Shown here in pieces: positions 63,995 to 64,000 of a stretch of DNA of 64,000 nt. Source of the DNA: Dirofilaria immitis (Eukaryota; Nematoda; Chromadorea; Rhabditida; Onchocercidae); the NCBI GenBank assembly GCA_024305405.1, contig JAKNDB010000098.1:4149501-4213500 (forward strand), read 5' to 3'. A program made the position numbers and the translations under genes. The stretch's first letter is position 1, and each line of letters opens with the position of its first letter. The notes beneath the pieces were generated by a model. The model saw nothing but the letters and a program-made list of their open reading frames with translations, searched no databases and had not been told where the DNA came from.

Positions 63995-64000
63995 CGAAAA

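Overview
The window is nuclear DNA of a nematode, most likely a filarial (Onchocercidae) worm. It is very AT-rich, with short exons, TTTCAG-type splice acceptors, clear UNC-53, ICP-1/INCENP and CUT-1 orthologues, and one gene of the filarial ALT/SLAP larval-antigen family. The species cannot be fixed from the sequence alone. No CRISPR array, operon, rRNA or bacterial gene is visible. All calls come from reading the sequence by eye; no database search was run.

Layout, left to right. (1) 1-3.8 kb, plus strand: C-terminal exons of an UNC-53/neuron navigator gene, including its AAA-type ATPase domain. (2) 3.8-9.7 kb: no gene, but a dispersed 245-bp repeat present twice. (3) 9.75-11.69 kb, plus: a six-exon Srsx-type seven-transmembrane receptor. 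(4) 12.4-14.8 kb: a compositional island, then an unrecognised one-pass membrane protein with a thrombospondin-1-like WSxWxxC motif. (5) 15.4-20.8 kb, plus: a nine-exon INCENP (ICP-1) gene ending in the Aurora-binding IN-box. (6) 26.1-28.3 kb, minus: a five-exon cuticlin gene (cut-1 type, ZP domain). (7) 30.0 kb: tRNA-Lys(UUU). (8) 32.1 kb, plus: one isolated exon-like island. (9) 32.8-43.4 kb, minus: a roughly 16-exon Tudor-domain gene with introns full of trinucleotide repeats. (10) 50.0-51.1 kb, plus: the poorly resolved 3' end of an unrecognised gene. (11) 51.27-53.18 kb, minus: an ALT/SLAP gene whose acidic domain has grown into about 18 tandem 14-15 residue units. (12) 56.3-59.6 kb: a near-perfect inverted duplication with 787-bp arms and a 1.7-kb loop. 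(13) 63.4-64.0 kb: direct repeats running up to the window edge.

A feature cutting across the genes is a set of single-base frame slips inside otherwise good exons of UNC-53, INCENP, cut-1 and the Tudor gene. Most are one base short in a run of A or T. Restoring one base makes the splice phases on both sides agree. The simplest reading is under-called homopolymers in an unpolished assembly, not pseudogenes.

The genes are functionally unrelated: axon/cell migration, chemoreception, chromosomal passenger complex, cuticle, RNA-granule-type Tudor scaffold, and secreted larval antigen. The most distinctive locus is the ALT/SLAP gene with its expanded acidic minisatellite. The most distinctive structure is the inverted duplication.
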